A stretch of DNA of 58,409 nt from Candidatus Obscuribacterales bacterium. Its GTDB lineage: Bacteria > Cyanobacteriota > Vampirovibrionia > Obscuribacterales > Obscuribacteraceae. Below are positions 27,309-35,327 of this stretch, in pieces. The stretch is taken from positions 1-58,409 of the forward strand of contig JAKFVU010000079.1 in NCBI GenBank assembly GCA_021732025.1. The letters run 5' to 3'. The notes below the pieces were generated by a model. That model saw only the letters and a list, made by a program, of their open reading frames with translations, was not told where the DNA came from and did not search any database. Made by a program: the position numbers and the translations under genes. The stretch's first letter is position 1, and each line of letters opens with the position of its first letter.

Positions 27309-27400
27309 GGCTCTCTAATCAATTCATATATAAAGACCACCTATCCACATGATAGAATTTCGAGCCCTGTCTATTGCTGAAAACTCATGCGGGTGTTGCC

Positions 27401-28249
27401 ATGCTCTATCGTCTAAACCGTCTTTTCCATCCAACTTCTAAGCGTACATTCGTTGTGGCTATCGACCACGCCCTCTTCAACAATGCAGCTTTCTTGGAAG
27501 GCATTGAAAACATGGAACAGGTCGTCGCCACACTATCTGACGCCAACCCAGACGCTATGCTGCTTTCACCCGGCGAAGCAACCCACTTACAAAAGCTTCC
27601 TGGCCGCAATAAGCCAGCACTGATGCTAAGAGCAGATACTGCCAATTTTTATAATGATGTTTTGCCATCTTCTAAACTATTTTGCGAAGCCTATGAAGAA
27701 GCAGTAGAAGTGGCCGTGCGCCTTGATGCCGCATGTATTTTGTTGAACTTACTGCAAGTCGATGAGTATCCAGAGATGCTTCATCAGTGCGTACGAAATG
27801 TGCTTCGCCTAAAAAATGTCTGCGATCGTTACGGCATGCCAATGGGCATCGAACCACTTTCGTTCAAGCGCACCAAAGACGGCATGGTTGGAGACGGCAA
27901 TCCAGACCGCGTTGTTACCTTAGCTCGTATGGCAGCTGAACTAGGTGCTGACATCATCAAAACAGATTCAACTGAGCCAGAAGAAGAATTCCACCGTGTT
28001 ATCGAAGCCGCGTCAGGCGTGCCTGTGTGCGTCAGAGGTGGTGGCCGCGCATCTAATATTGAAGTGCTACAACACACCGAAAAACTTGTTGCCCAGGGTG
28101 TGGCCGGCATTATCTATGGTCGCAACATCATTCAGCATAGCGATCCAAAAGGTATGACACAGGCTCTACAAGCCGTTCTTCACAACGGCGAAACTGCTTC
28201 GAGCGCCATGCAATACATTAAAGAACCAGTAGCTGCAGCGAAGAAATAA
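27401..28249 (+). CDS. Class I aldolase (DeoC/LacD/Fba family)
   Basis: 282 residues from ATG 27401 (MLYRLNRLFH); a TTG at 27374 is less likely. A TIM-barrel with the start SKRTFVVAIDHALFN, where Asp-His precedes the substrate site, and the Schiff-base lysine in ELGADIIKTDSTEP. RGGGRAS binds phosphate and GVAGIIYGRNIIQ closes the barrel, as in archaeal-type class I fructose-bisphosphate aldolase and LsrF/LacD enzymes. It should cleave or form a phosphorylated ketose. It is the first gene of a four-gene sugar operon, 30 bp before the isomerase. Confidence 0.88.
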   Translation: MLYRLNRLFHPTSKRTFVVAIDHALFNNAAFLEGIENMEQVVATLSDANPDAMLLSPGEATHLQKLPGRNKPALMLRADTANFYNDVLPSSKLFCEAYEEAVEVAVRLDAACILLNLLQVDEYPEMLHQCVRNVLRLKNVCDRYGMPMGIEPLSFKRTKDGMVGDGNPDRVVTLARMAAELGADIIKTDSTEPEEEFHRVIEAASGVPVCVRGGGRASNIEVLQHTEKLVAQGVAGIIYGRNIIQHSDPKGMTQALQAVLHNGETASSAMQYIKEPVAAAKK

Positions 28250-28279
28250 GCGACGCAATTGTCAGGAGCATTTTAAATA

Positions 28280-28840
28280 ATGAAGCAAAGTGAAATCAAT
28301 CTACTCTGTCGTGAGGCGGCCGAGTGCCTGAAAGAACATCATTGGGTATTGCCTCCTCAGCCCGAATGGTCAGCCACAGACTTTGGTCTTGGCGACTACA
28401 ATAAAATCGGCTTGGTCGAAGTTCTTTTAGCCAATGAGGCAGAGTACTGCGAAAAAATTATGTATGCCCGCGAAGGTATGGTGACACCAGCGCACACTCA
28501 CTACGAAAAGAAAGAAGACATTATTTGTCGTCACGGCACATTGAGAGTCACTCTTTGGTCGAAGAATCCTGGCGAGCACAAGGCCGAAGGAACAGTTGAA
28601 GTACAAATCAATCGCAAGATGGAGACCAAGCAATCAGGCGTGCCATTTGATATTCCAGCGGGCTCACGCATTACGCTTACCTCTGGCATCTGGCACGAAT
28701 TTTGGCCAGTTAATGGAGTTGGTGTAATTGGCGAAGTTAGTACCTTCTGCAACGAAGAAACTGACAACATCTTTGCTAACAAAGAGATTGATATTTTCCA
28801 GGCACCACAGCCAGACGAACCAGTGGCTTTGCCTGTTTAG
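28280..28840 (+). CDS. D-lyxose isomerase-like cupin
   Basis: 186 residues. The cupin metal site is TPAHTHYEKKEDIICRHGTL, with two His and a Glu near residues 73-80, and the fourth ligand His lies in LTSGIWHEFWPV near 138. This arrangement and the N-terminal helix EINLLCREAAECLKEHHW match D-lyxose ketol-isomerases, which interconvert D-lyxose with D-xylulose and also act on D-mannose. Cytoplasmic. A ribosome site CAGGAG at 28261-28266 precedes the ATG. Together with the aldolase, phosphatase and permease it suggests uptake and use of an aldopentose or aldohexose. Confidence 0.9.
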   Translation: MKQSEINLLCREAAECLKEHHWVLPPQPEWSATDFGLGDYNKIGLVEVLLANEAEYCEKIMYAREGMVTPAHTHYEKKEDIICRHGTLRVTLWSKNPGEHKAEGTVEVQINRKMETKQSGVPFDIPAGSRITLTSGIWHEFWPVNGVGVIGEVSTFCNEETDNIFANKEIDIFQAPQPDEPVALPV

Positions 28841-28879
28841 GTTCAAATGGTAAGCAAAACAAGTTAAGGTGATTAGACA

Positions 28880-29563
28880 GTGCTTCCCCACGCCCTGATT
28901 TTTGATATGGACGGCTTAATCCTCGATACCGAGACGCACTACAAACGCGCTTGGACAAAGGCCGCAAAAGAGTTTGGCTTTGATTTGAGCGACACTCTTT
29001 ATTTACGTTTGATTGGTATCACTGTTGCTGACGCTGAAAATGTTCTTGCTGAAGAATTCGGTACAGGTTTTCCCAAAGAGAAGTTTCATGTACGTGCTCA
29101 AGAGCTATACGAAGAGCTTCATCACAAAGAAGGCCTACCGCTGAAACCCGGCATCAAAGAACTATTGATGTGGGCTCGCGAGCAAAATATTCCATGCGCC
29201 GTTGGCACCTCAACAGTAAAAGAAGAAGCAGTAAGAAGACTGATTCACCACGAAATTGTAGATTACTTTGCAGTAGTAGTCGGCGGTGATATGGTTGAGC
29301 GAGGCAAGCCCAATCCAGATATCTTCTTATTGGCGCAAGCAGGTTTAGGCAAAGCTGCCGAACACTGCCTCATACTAGAAGACGCGCACAGTGGCCTTCT
29401 AGCCGCTCGTGCCGGCGGCATGCGCTCGTGCTTAGTGCCCGACCTGTTACCAGCTAGTGCCGAATCTAGAGAGCTAGCAGAAGGCGTCTTTGACTCACTG
29501 CATGACGTGCGAGAGTGGCTCAAGTTGGGCTGCCCTATTTCGCAAGCTTCCCAAAAAACATAA
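28880..29563 (+). CDS. HAD hydrolase, beta-phosphoglucomutase-like
   Basis: 227 residues starting at GTG 28880 with AAGGTG upstream. HAD motif I LIFDMDGLILDTE (residues 6-18), motif II AVGTSTVKE near 110, Lys in RGKPNPDIFLLA near 143, and motif III CLILEDAHSGLLAARAGG near 168. The helical cap lies between residues 18 and 85. This subgroup includes beta-phosphoglucomutase and sugar-phosphate phosphatases. In the operon it could dephosphorylate or mutate a sugar phosphate. Confidence 0.9.
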   Translation: MLPHALIFDMDGLILDTETHYKRAWTKAAKEFGFDLSDTLYLRLIGITVADAENVLAEEFGTGFPKEKFHVRAQELYEELHHKEGLPLKPGIKELLMWAREQNIPCAVGTSTVKEEAVRRLIHHEIVDYFAVVVGGDMVERGKPNPDIFLLAQAGLGKAAEHCLILEDAHSGLLAARAGGMRSCLVPDLLPASAESRELAEGVFDSLHDVREWLKLGCPISQASQKT

Positions 29564-29578
29564 GAACGCAGGCACTAA

Positions 29579-30763
29579 TTGTCTTCAGCAACCTTACCAG
29601 GGATTCGCCCGCGCTTACTGACTAACCTTTGCTACGGCGCCATGATGAGCTTAGCTATTGGCGTCAATCTTCTGCCGATATTTCTTGTTTCCATTCAGCA
29701 CTCATTTTTAGGATCAAGTGGACAGGGATTAACTCAAGAAGAACTAGGCAGACTTGGTGCCTTTACCTTTTCAGGATTAGTAGCAGCTATCCTAATTACA
29801 GGCCCGTTGGCCGATCGCTTTGGAGCGAAACTATTTGCCCTAAGTGGAAATGCGCTACTTGTGGTCGGTTTGATTCTTACTGCCTGGTCGCCCACTTATA
29901 CAATTTTGCTCTGGGCAAACTTTGTGCTTGGTTTTGGTGCCGGTGTTCTCGATATGGTGCTGAGCCCAATTGTATCGGCTCTAAACCCAGAGAAGCGCTC
30001 AGCATCGATGAATTGGCTGCACTCTTTCTACTGTGTGGGCGCGACGCTTACTGTGCTGGCAGGTACCATAGCGCTGCAATCAAATATTTCCTGGCGTACA
30101 GCATGTTTGCTTTTGATACCACTACCAGCGCTGCTGATTTTTGCATTGGGAGTGGCAAAATTTCCAGCGCTTACTAGCGAAGGCGAAGTACGCATTCCTT
30201 TTCGCCAGCTAGTTCGTCAACTTTGGTTCATCGGGGCACTCGCTGCAATTTTCTTAGGCGGCGCTACAGAGTTAGGCATGGCGCAGTGGCTGCCGGCCTA
30301 CGCCGAAATGGCCTTAAAATATCCACAATGGGTAGGCGGTGCCGCCCTGTTCTTCTTCTCAATTTGCATGGCGATTGGTCGCATGGGCATTGGCGCTCTC
30401 AGCGAAAAGCTTGATTCATATACGATCATGGCATGGGGCTGCGGCCTATCTGTAGCGCTATTTCTCATGGGCTCGTTTTGTCCAATTAAGATAGTGGCCC
30501 TCATTGCTTGTATTCTGGCAGGCCTTACAGGCAGCTGCCTCTGGCCCACTATGCTGGCAATCACCGCCGACAAATACCCCAACGGCGGCGCCACCATGTT
30601 CGGTGCACTAGCATCGTTCGGCAACGCTGGTGGAATTTTCATGCCTTGGCTAGTTGGCTTGATTGCAGACAAGTATGATTTGCATTGGGGTCTAGCCATA
30701 TCAGCTCTTGCACCGCTCTTCATGCTGCCAATTGTGGTCGCACTCGGCCGCAAAAACGCATAG
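29579..30763 (+). CDS. MFS sugar permease, FHS/fucose-permease-like
   Basis: 394 residues, about twelve membrane helices. The MFS A-motif-like loop GPLADRFGAKLFA follows helix 2. FGAGVLDMVLSPIVSALNPEKRSASMNWLHSFYCVGA resembles the helix 4-5 region of fucose/glucose:H+ symporters, where an Asn-Leu-x-x-Phe/Tyr pattern binds sugar. The second half has GRMGIGALSEKL and GGATMFGALASFGNAGGIFMPWL. Start TTG 29579 preserves the full first helix. As the last gene of the operon it probably brings in the sugar handled by the aldolase and isomerase. Confidence 0.88.
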   Translation: MSSATLPGIRPRLLTNLCYGAMMSLAIGVNLLPIFLVSIQHSFLGSSGQGLTQEELGRLGAFTFSGLVAAILITGPLADRFGAKLFALSGNALLVVGLILTAWSPTYTILLWANFVLGFGAGVLDMVLSPIVSALNPEKRSASMNWLHSFYCVGATLTVLAGTIALQSNISWRTACLLLIPLPALLIFALGVAKFPALTSEGEVRIPFRQLVRQLWFIGALAAIFLGGATELGMAQWLPAYAEMALKYPQWVGGAALFFFSICMAIGRMGIGALSEKLDSYTIMAWGCGLSVALFLMGSFCPIKIVALIACILAGLTGSCLWPTMLAITADKYPNGGATMFGALASFGNAGGIFMPWLVGLIADKYDLHWGLAISALAPLFMLPIVVALGRKNA

Positions 30764-30798
30764 AGCCTAACGACAACAAAAGCTCCAACCTAAATTTT

Positions 30799-32298
30799 CT
30801 AAGTCTTAGGTGCTACGCTGTCGCGCAAAGCAATTCGCTTCGCCACTGATGCACCTGAGTGCAAGCCACCCTCCATGTAACCCTGGAAAGCAAAACTTGT
30901 GTGCTCTCCAGCGAAGTGCAGGCGATTGATGCCGTTATAATTTATTCCGTTATAAAGAATTGGCCCGAGCGTCATAATCTGACCCGGTGCAGGAGCTGAA
31001 TAACCAGCTTGTGACCAGGGGTCGGAAGGCCAATCAATAAATTTGCCCTGAACAAAATTATTGGCATAGCTCGGATAGATCTTCTGAATTTCCAAGGCAT
31101 AATGAGCCATACGCTGCTCAGCAGGCCAACCGCGGCCATAGTCGGCGGCGTTGCCACCAGCAAAGACAGTCAGACATGAATGCCCTATGGCCGACTGCAT
31201 ATCGGTAGCTTCCCAGGTCTCAGCCACTGGGCCGTCACCGAGAGAGACAGGAGAGAGCTTATCTTTCTCCCAGAAGCGCGTGCGCACCTCCGACAAGAAC
31301 TTGACTTGATTGGCCATCTGCGGGGCCAATTGGGGTGGTAGCGATGGAGTGAAGGTAATACGCTTCCAGGTGCCTGGTGGCACACTTAGTATCACATCAT
31401 CAGCTTCCATAACCCTGCCATCAGCCAAGGTCACTTGAACTTTATTAGCGAGAATATCAATATCGGTAACCGGCATCTCAAGATGAATGCGCTGACGGCC
31501 AACGGCGTCAGCCAGTCTTTCTGCTAATTGTGCATTGCCACCTTTGCAGCGGTATCTTTCGCTTTCACTCCAATATTTTTCGATGCCACCACCTTTCACA
31601 ACAGCCAACCGCGCCAGTAGGCTCTGCCAACCAGGGTCGTTTGCATCAGAGGCTTCAGATAAGCGAATGGCTTTCTTGCAAAGGTCAGAACACTTCAGAT
31701 TCTCAATCCAGCTATTAACCGTCTCGCCATCAAGCTGTTTGGCATTGGGGCTTTTCCATGGCTGGAAAGCATCTATCGGCTCAGCAATTTTGTTGTAAGC
31801 ACTGAGATAATGCTCCACCTCTTCCCACAGAGCCTCAGCCTTCTTGGGAGCAAGTAGCTCGCCATTACAGAAAAATGGCTGTTCACTATCAGGGTATGAA
31901 GTGCGCTCTAACATCTCTAACTTAAAGTGTTTGGCATAAGCTTGCCAGGTTGGATGGTTGGCTCCTACTAACTCACCACCAGCCTCAACATGCTTTCCGT
32001 GAATAAAATCGTAGAGAGTCTGCACGCGTCCGCCAACCCTACCGCGCGCTTCAATGACGACGACTTCATACCCAGCGGCAAGCAATTCAAATGCCGCTGC
32101 AAGGCCCGAGAAGCCAGCACCAACAACTATAATTTTGCGACCAGTACCATTTTTAGCAAAGGCACCACCAGAAAAGCCGTAGCTCAGCATCAAGCTAGCG
32201 GCAGTGGCCATCATGCCCTTGAGCATTTCCCGCCGCGATAACCGCTCATCTTCAGGTAGAAAACGATCGTTTAGTTGGTTGATGATGGAGCGGGACAT
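30799..32298 (-). CDS. Tat-exported flavin amine oxidase
   Basis: 499 residues. The N-terminus has a twin-arginine signal (LSRREMLKGMMATAASLML) ending near AFA-KNG. The FAD domain starts with KIIVVGAGFSGLAAAFELLAAGYEVVVIEARGRVGGR near residues 54-90 and ends with LHFAGEHTSFAFQGYMEGGLHSG, as in monoamine and polyamine oxidases. It should oxidise amines in the periplasm, giving aldehyde, ammonia and peroxide. The start overlaps the end of the MFS gene by 28 bp, so the two are coupled. The transporter-plus-oxidase pairing suggests amine handling. Confidence 0.93.
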   Translation of the reverse strand: MSRSIINQLNDRFLPEDERLSRREMLKGMMATAASLMLSYGFSGGAFAKNGTGRKIIVVGAGFSGLAAAFELLAAGYEVVVIEARGRVGGRVQTLYDFIHGKHVEAGGELVGANHPTWQAYAKHFKLEMLERTSYPDSEQPFFCNGELLAPKKAEALWEEVEHYLSAYNKIAEPIDAFQPWKSPNAKQLDGETVNSWIENLKCSDLCKKAIRLSEASDANDPGWQSLLARLAVVKGGGIEKYWSESERYRCKGGNAQLAERLADAVGRQRIHLEMPVTDIDILANKVQVTLADGRVMEADDVILSVPPGTWKRITFTPSLPPQLAPQMANQVKFLSEVRTRFWEKDKLSPVSLGDGPVAETWEATDMQSAIGHSCLTVFAGGNAADYGRGWPAEQRMAHYALEIQKIYPSYANNFVQGKFIDWPSDPWSQAGYSAPAPGQIMTLGPILYNGINYNGINRLHFAGEHTSFAFQGYMEGGLHSGASVAKRIALRDSVAPKT

Positions 32299-33488
32299 GT
32301 CGTCTTTACCTTAATAAGGAACAGGGGGATACTGAGGAAGAATAGGGCGCTGCAAATAGAGAGGATATGCAGCAACTGCAGCTTGTGGGCTGTGTCGGTG
32401 ACATACTGAACGTAAGCATCAACGGCAATCATGCCGAGCGAGTATGACAAGTTAGAGACCGCATAAGCAATGGCGTATGAGCTTGACCCTCGTCTATCGA
32501 CAGCATCGCCCAACTCTGCAGAAGTGGGATTCATCGTGAAAGCATAACCGACTGTGATCAGACATAGAACAACGGTAGCAAGAGTTAGATTAGGCGTGAG
32601 AGCCAATAAGGGCATCGAAACAGCAGTGACAAACAAGCCAATTGCAGCGGTTGGACGCACGCCAAGTTTCATTGAAACCGTATCTACAACCGGTGGCATG
32701 AAAGCGTAGATAAAATTGGAAAAAGTGAATAAGGCCCCAACGGTTGCCGGTGACGCCTTTGCAATTTTCATTACATGCATAGGAAATAATGGTTCCATCA
32801 TGGCCCAACCGGCTGCCGCGAGCGACACGGCAAATGCAGCAGTAAGAACACTGCGATCAGTTATGATGCCACCAACTTCAGCAAATGTATCTTTCCATGG
32901 ACCTTTGACTTTGACCAATTGTTTCTTCGAGATAAAGACAAAGCGAAGGGTAGCATCAATAGCGAGTATGGCAAGCATGAAATAAATTGTGCGGGCGTAG
33001 CCGAAGAGATCGTACATCTCACCGCCAACAAGAGGACCGAGAACGGCTCCGATGGTGCCACCCAGAAGGGCAATACCCATGGCCCAAACTCGCTTAGCGA
33101 CGAAATACTCGGCCACTAGAGCTAGACCAGCTGTCCATGTACAAGCTGCACCAGCGCCTTGCAGCATGCGCGATACAATCACCATTTCAGGCGTACTGCC
33201 AACCAGAAAGAGTATGGTGGCAATGATCAGTAGTACGACGCCGACAATCATAGGCTGCCGACGGCCGATGCGATCGGTAATCAGTGCCAGTATTGGTGCG
33301 GCAATAATCAAGCCCAAGGCGTAGGCACCATATAAGGTGCTAACCATATGCTCGTCTTTAATATGAGCCGGAGACATCGGTGTCAGCGGAGCCACTGCTC
33401 CATACAAAATCTCTTCCACACAAAGGGCGAGCGAAACTACAAACAAGACCATGTTAGGAGAAGTTCGCAGTTTTCCCACCCAACTCAT
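32271..33488 (-). CDS. MFS transporter, DHA1 / vesicular-amine-transporter-like
   Basis: 405 residues, twelve membrane helices. Motif A ALITDRIGRRQPMIVG lies near residue 70 and motif C GGTIGAVLGPLVGGEMYDLFG near residue 145, the antiporter signature of the DHA1 drug/amine exporter group. The arrangement resembles bacterial relatives of vesicular monoamine transporters. It is encoded 89 bp downstream of the thioesterase and overlaps the amine oxidase, which supports an amine substrate; this is inferred from context. Transcription may come from the cobalamin-riboswitch leader farther upstream. Confidence 0.88.
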   Translation of the reverse strand: MSWVGKLRTSPNMVLFVVSLALCVEEILYGAVAPLTPMSPAHIKDEHMVSTLYGAYALGLIIAAPILALITDRIGRRQPMIVGVVLLIIATILFLVGSTPEMVIVSRMLQGAGAACTWTAGLALVAEYFVAKRVWAMGIALLGGTIGAVLGPLVGGEMYDLFGYARTIYFMLAILAIDATLRFVFISKKQLVKVKGPWKDTFAEVGGIITDRSVLTAAFAVSLAAAGWAMMEPLFPMHVMKIAKASPATVGALFTFSNFIYAFMPPVVDTVSMKLGVRPTAAIGLFVTAVSMPLLALTPNLTLATVVLCLITVGYAFTMNPTSAELGDAVDRRGSSSYAIAYAVSNLSYSLGMIAVDAYVQYVTDTAHKLQLLHILSICSALFFLSIPLFLIKVKTTCPAPSSTN

Positions 33489-33577
33489 AGACTAAAACCA
33501 CGCAGATGCACGCCAACTGTGATTTTAGCGCCTTTAGGCTTTGATCACCTCTTGAGATTATCAAAATCGGGCAGATT

Positions 33578-33982
33578 TCATTTTGGCAGACCGCAGGGCT
33601 CAGGTTCCAGCGGTATCGGCCTGCTGTTTATGTCAACAGAAACCAGTACAAAATTGCCATGGGCGCAGAGTTGCCTTTCTCCTGAAAGCAAATTCTCGCC
33701 GAACAGCTCTACATTAACGGTTACCGACGAATTGCCCCTTTTGACAATGCGACCAATTACTTCAACCAAATAACCGTGCTTTACTGGCGTCTTAAAATCA
33801 ATGCGCTCTGATGATGCTGTCACCATAGACTTGCGGGCGTAACGAGAGGCCGTAATAAAAGCGCTCTTGTCCATGAGCTCAAGGGCATGGCCACCAAATA
33901 AGGTGCCATAGTGATTGGTCTGATTGGGAAAAACCATCTCGACCATACGCGTGTCATATTGTGAAAAATCTGTTGTACTCAT
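33578..33982 (-). CDS. Acyl-CoA thioesterase, hotdog fold
   Basis: 134 residues with the hotdog motif of the YciA/BFIT acyl-CoA hydrolases: MVFPNQTNHYGTLFGGHALELMD (the catalytic Asn/Asp helix) and RIDFKTPVKHGYLVEV, followed by GNFVLVSVD. It should hydrolyse an acyl-CoA to free acid and CoA. AGGAG precedes the ATG at 33982. Immediately upstream is an intrinsic terminator and, before that, a cobalamin riboswitch, so expression should fall when cobalamin is plentiful. Thioesterases are not usual members of that regulon. Confidence 0.92.
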   Translation of the reverse strand: MSTTDFSQYDTRMVEMVFPNQTNHYGTLFGGHALELMDKSAFITASRYARKSMVTASSERIDFKTPVKHGYLVEVIGRIVKRGNSSVTVNVELFGENLLSGERQLCAHGNFVLVSVDINSRPIPLEPEPCGLPK

Positions 33983-34062
33983 ACGAATCTCCTATAGAAA
34001 TAAAAAAGTTCCTGACCGAAGGCAGAAACGAGATCTCGTATGAGCCACCCTAGAGTGGCCAT
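33979..34062 (-). other. 27-codon leader frame coupled to thioesterase
   Basis: ATG 34062 to TGA 33981-33979 encodes MATLGWLIRDLVSAFGQELF and seven more residues. A strong AGGAGG (34072-34077) sits 9 nt before the ATG, and the stop overlaps the thioesterase start as ATGA. The frame runs through the terminator hairpin, so it is translated only on read-through transcripts. It may be a real coupling peptide or a by-product of the expression platform. It shares its first bases with the leader frame at 27195-27308. Confidence 0.4.
34002..34029 (-). terminator. Riboswitch-controlled intrinsic terminator
   Basis: On the minus strand GTTTCTGCC - TTCG - GTCAGGAAC (34029-34008), with a stable C(TTCG)G tetraloop and one mismatch, is followed by six T. 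It lies between the cobalamin aptamer and the thioesterase start and is the likely off-switch. A perfect ACGAGATCTCGT palindrome (34028-34039) adjoins it and could take part in an alternative fold. Confidence 0.8.
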
Positions 34063-34084
34063 AGATACTTGCCTCCTTGCCTCG

Positions 34085-34205
34085 AAGAGGTGATGTAAAT
34101 GTTCAAGTGGGTAGCCTGACTAGCAATTTCTTGCTTCACAGTTGCGGGACAGCGGTGGATTCTCACCACACTTCCCCCACCAGATCGTTGTTAAAACGAC
34201 CTCTT
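34085..34205 (-). promoter_or_regulatory. Cobalamin (B12) riboswitch aptamer
   Basis: Reading the minus strand, the conserved core GGGGAAG...GGTGAGAATCCACC, CGCTGTCCCGCAACTGTGA and AGTCAGGCTACC occurs in order, which is the signature of cobalamin aptamers. The closing stem pairs AAGAGGT (34205-34199) with ACCTCTT (34091-34085), and GTGGG (34180-34176) pairs with CCCAC (34111-34107). CCTCTTCGAGG just after the 3' side can compete with the closing stem. The terminator at 34002-34029 follows, then the thioesterase. The plus-strand reading frame across this region is an accidental extension of the next gene. The rest of the 33983-34385 gap holds that gene's own leader. Confidence 0.93.
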
Positions 34206-34385
34206 TATTTATTGAACACAAATTCAGTTGCTCTAAATAATTCCTCCATTTGCCCACATCAGTATATGAGGGTAATAGCCTCGCAAAAGACCGCAAACAT
34301 TAACAACTACTCACCTAAACCGTTGAACTTTTTAGAGCGCCGCGACGTCTTCACTTGTATCAACCATTTTGTGGAGAGTGCTTTT

Positions 34386-35297
34386 ATGAACAGGTTACAC
34401 ATTTCAGCTTTGTCTTTAGCAGTATTGCTAGGCCTAGCCAGTGCTGCTAGCCAGCCCGCCGATGCCTACCGCTACGGCGTCAACAACAGGCAAGAACGAC
34501 AACAAAACCGTATTTATAGCGGTGTGCAGAACGGCTCTCTTAACCGCAGAGAGACTGCTCGCCTAGGAAAGCAGCAATACGCCCTTAATCGAAAAGAAGC
34601 CAGATTCCGCGCCAGCGGGAACGGCATGAGCAATTCAGAAAGAGCTAGGCTGGAAAGACAGCAAAATCAAATGAGCCAAAACATCTATCAACAAAAGCAT
34701 GATGGCCAAGGTTACAATCCAGGCCCCGGTCGTGGTAATCCAAATAATCCAGGCCGCTCTCTATATGACGTGAACCAAACTCAGCAAAATCAAGCTAACC
34801 GCATAAATAACGGAATACAAAACGGTTCATTGACGCCCCAAGAGGCAGCTCGGCTACAAAATCAGCAGTCACAGCTTGCAGCCCGCGAGGCTAGCATGCG
34901 CGCTAGCGGCAACGGTCTTTCAGTGCAAGAAAGAGCCCGGCTAGATAATCAACAAGATCGCCTCAGCCAGAACATCTATCAACAGAAAAACGATGCCCAA
35001 GGGTTAAATCCCGGCGGCCCAGGACCAGGCTCACCCTATAACAATCGGGGCATCAACGGCGATCAAGCTAACCAGCAAGCCCGCATCAATCAAGGTGTGC
35101 AATCTGGTTCATTAACCCCTCAAGAAGCTCAGCGGCTTCAAAACAACCAAGCTGAGTTTGCAGCAAAAGAGGCCAGACTTCGCTCTAGCGGTAACGGTCT
35201 AAGCTATCAAGAACGGGCACGGTTAGAAGCTGAGCAAGCCAAACTCAGTAGACAAATCTACAATCAAAAAAATGATGCTCAAGGTATCCCGCAATAA
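34386..35297 (+). CDS. Secreted protein of three 70-residue helical repeats
   Basis: 303 residues from ATG 34386, which gives a clean signal peptide (MNRLHISALSLAVLLGLASA, cleavage near ADA-YRY). The open frame extends 103 codons further upstream across the antisense riboswitch, and that part is rejected. The mature part has three repeats of about 70 residues, each with a RI-x-x-G-(I/V)-Q-x-GSL-x-x-(Q/R)E helix, a charged helix ending in ASGNGLS-x-x-ERARL, and a QNIYQQKNDAQG end, separated by Gly/Pro/Asn linkers. Similar repeats occur in periplasmic proteins of many bacteria. The function is unknown. Confidence 0.85.
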   Translation: MNRLHISALSLAVLLGLASAASQPADAYRYGVNNRQERQQNRIYSGVQNGSLNRRETARLGKQQYALNRKEARFRASGNGMSNSERARLERQQNQMSQNIYQQKHDGQGYNPGPGRGNPNNPGRSLYDVNQTQQNQANRINNGIQNGSLTPQEAARLQNQQSQLAAREASMRASGNGLSVQERARLDNQQDRLSQNIYQQKNDAQGLNPGGPGPGSPYNNRGINGDQANQQARINQGVQSGSLTPQEAQRLQNNQAEFAAKEARLRSSGNGLSYQERARLEAEQAKLSRQIYNQKNDAQGIPQ

Positions 35298-35327
35298 GAG
35301 TCTGCGTCGTAAAACCACTTAGCTCTA

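Noticed and set aside
34077..34385. Upstream extension of the secreted three-repeat protein frame
   Set aside because: It crosses the antisense cobalamin riboswitch, and its composition is unlike the rest; ATG 34386 begins a clean signal peptide.
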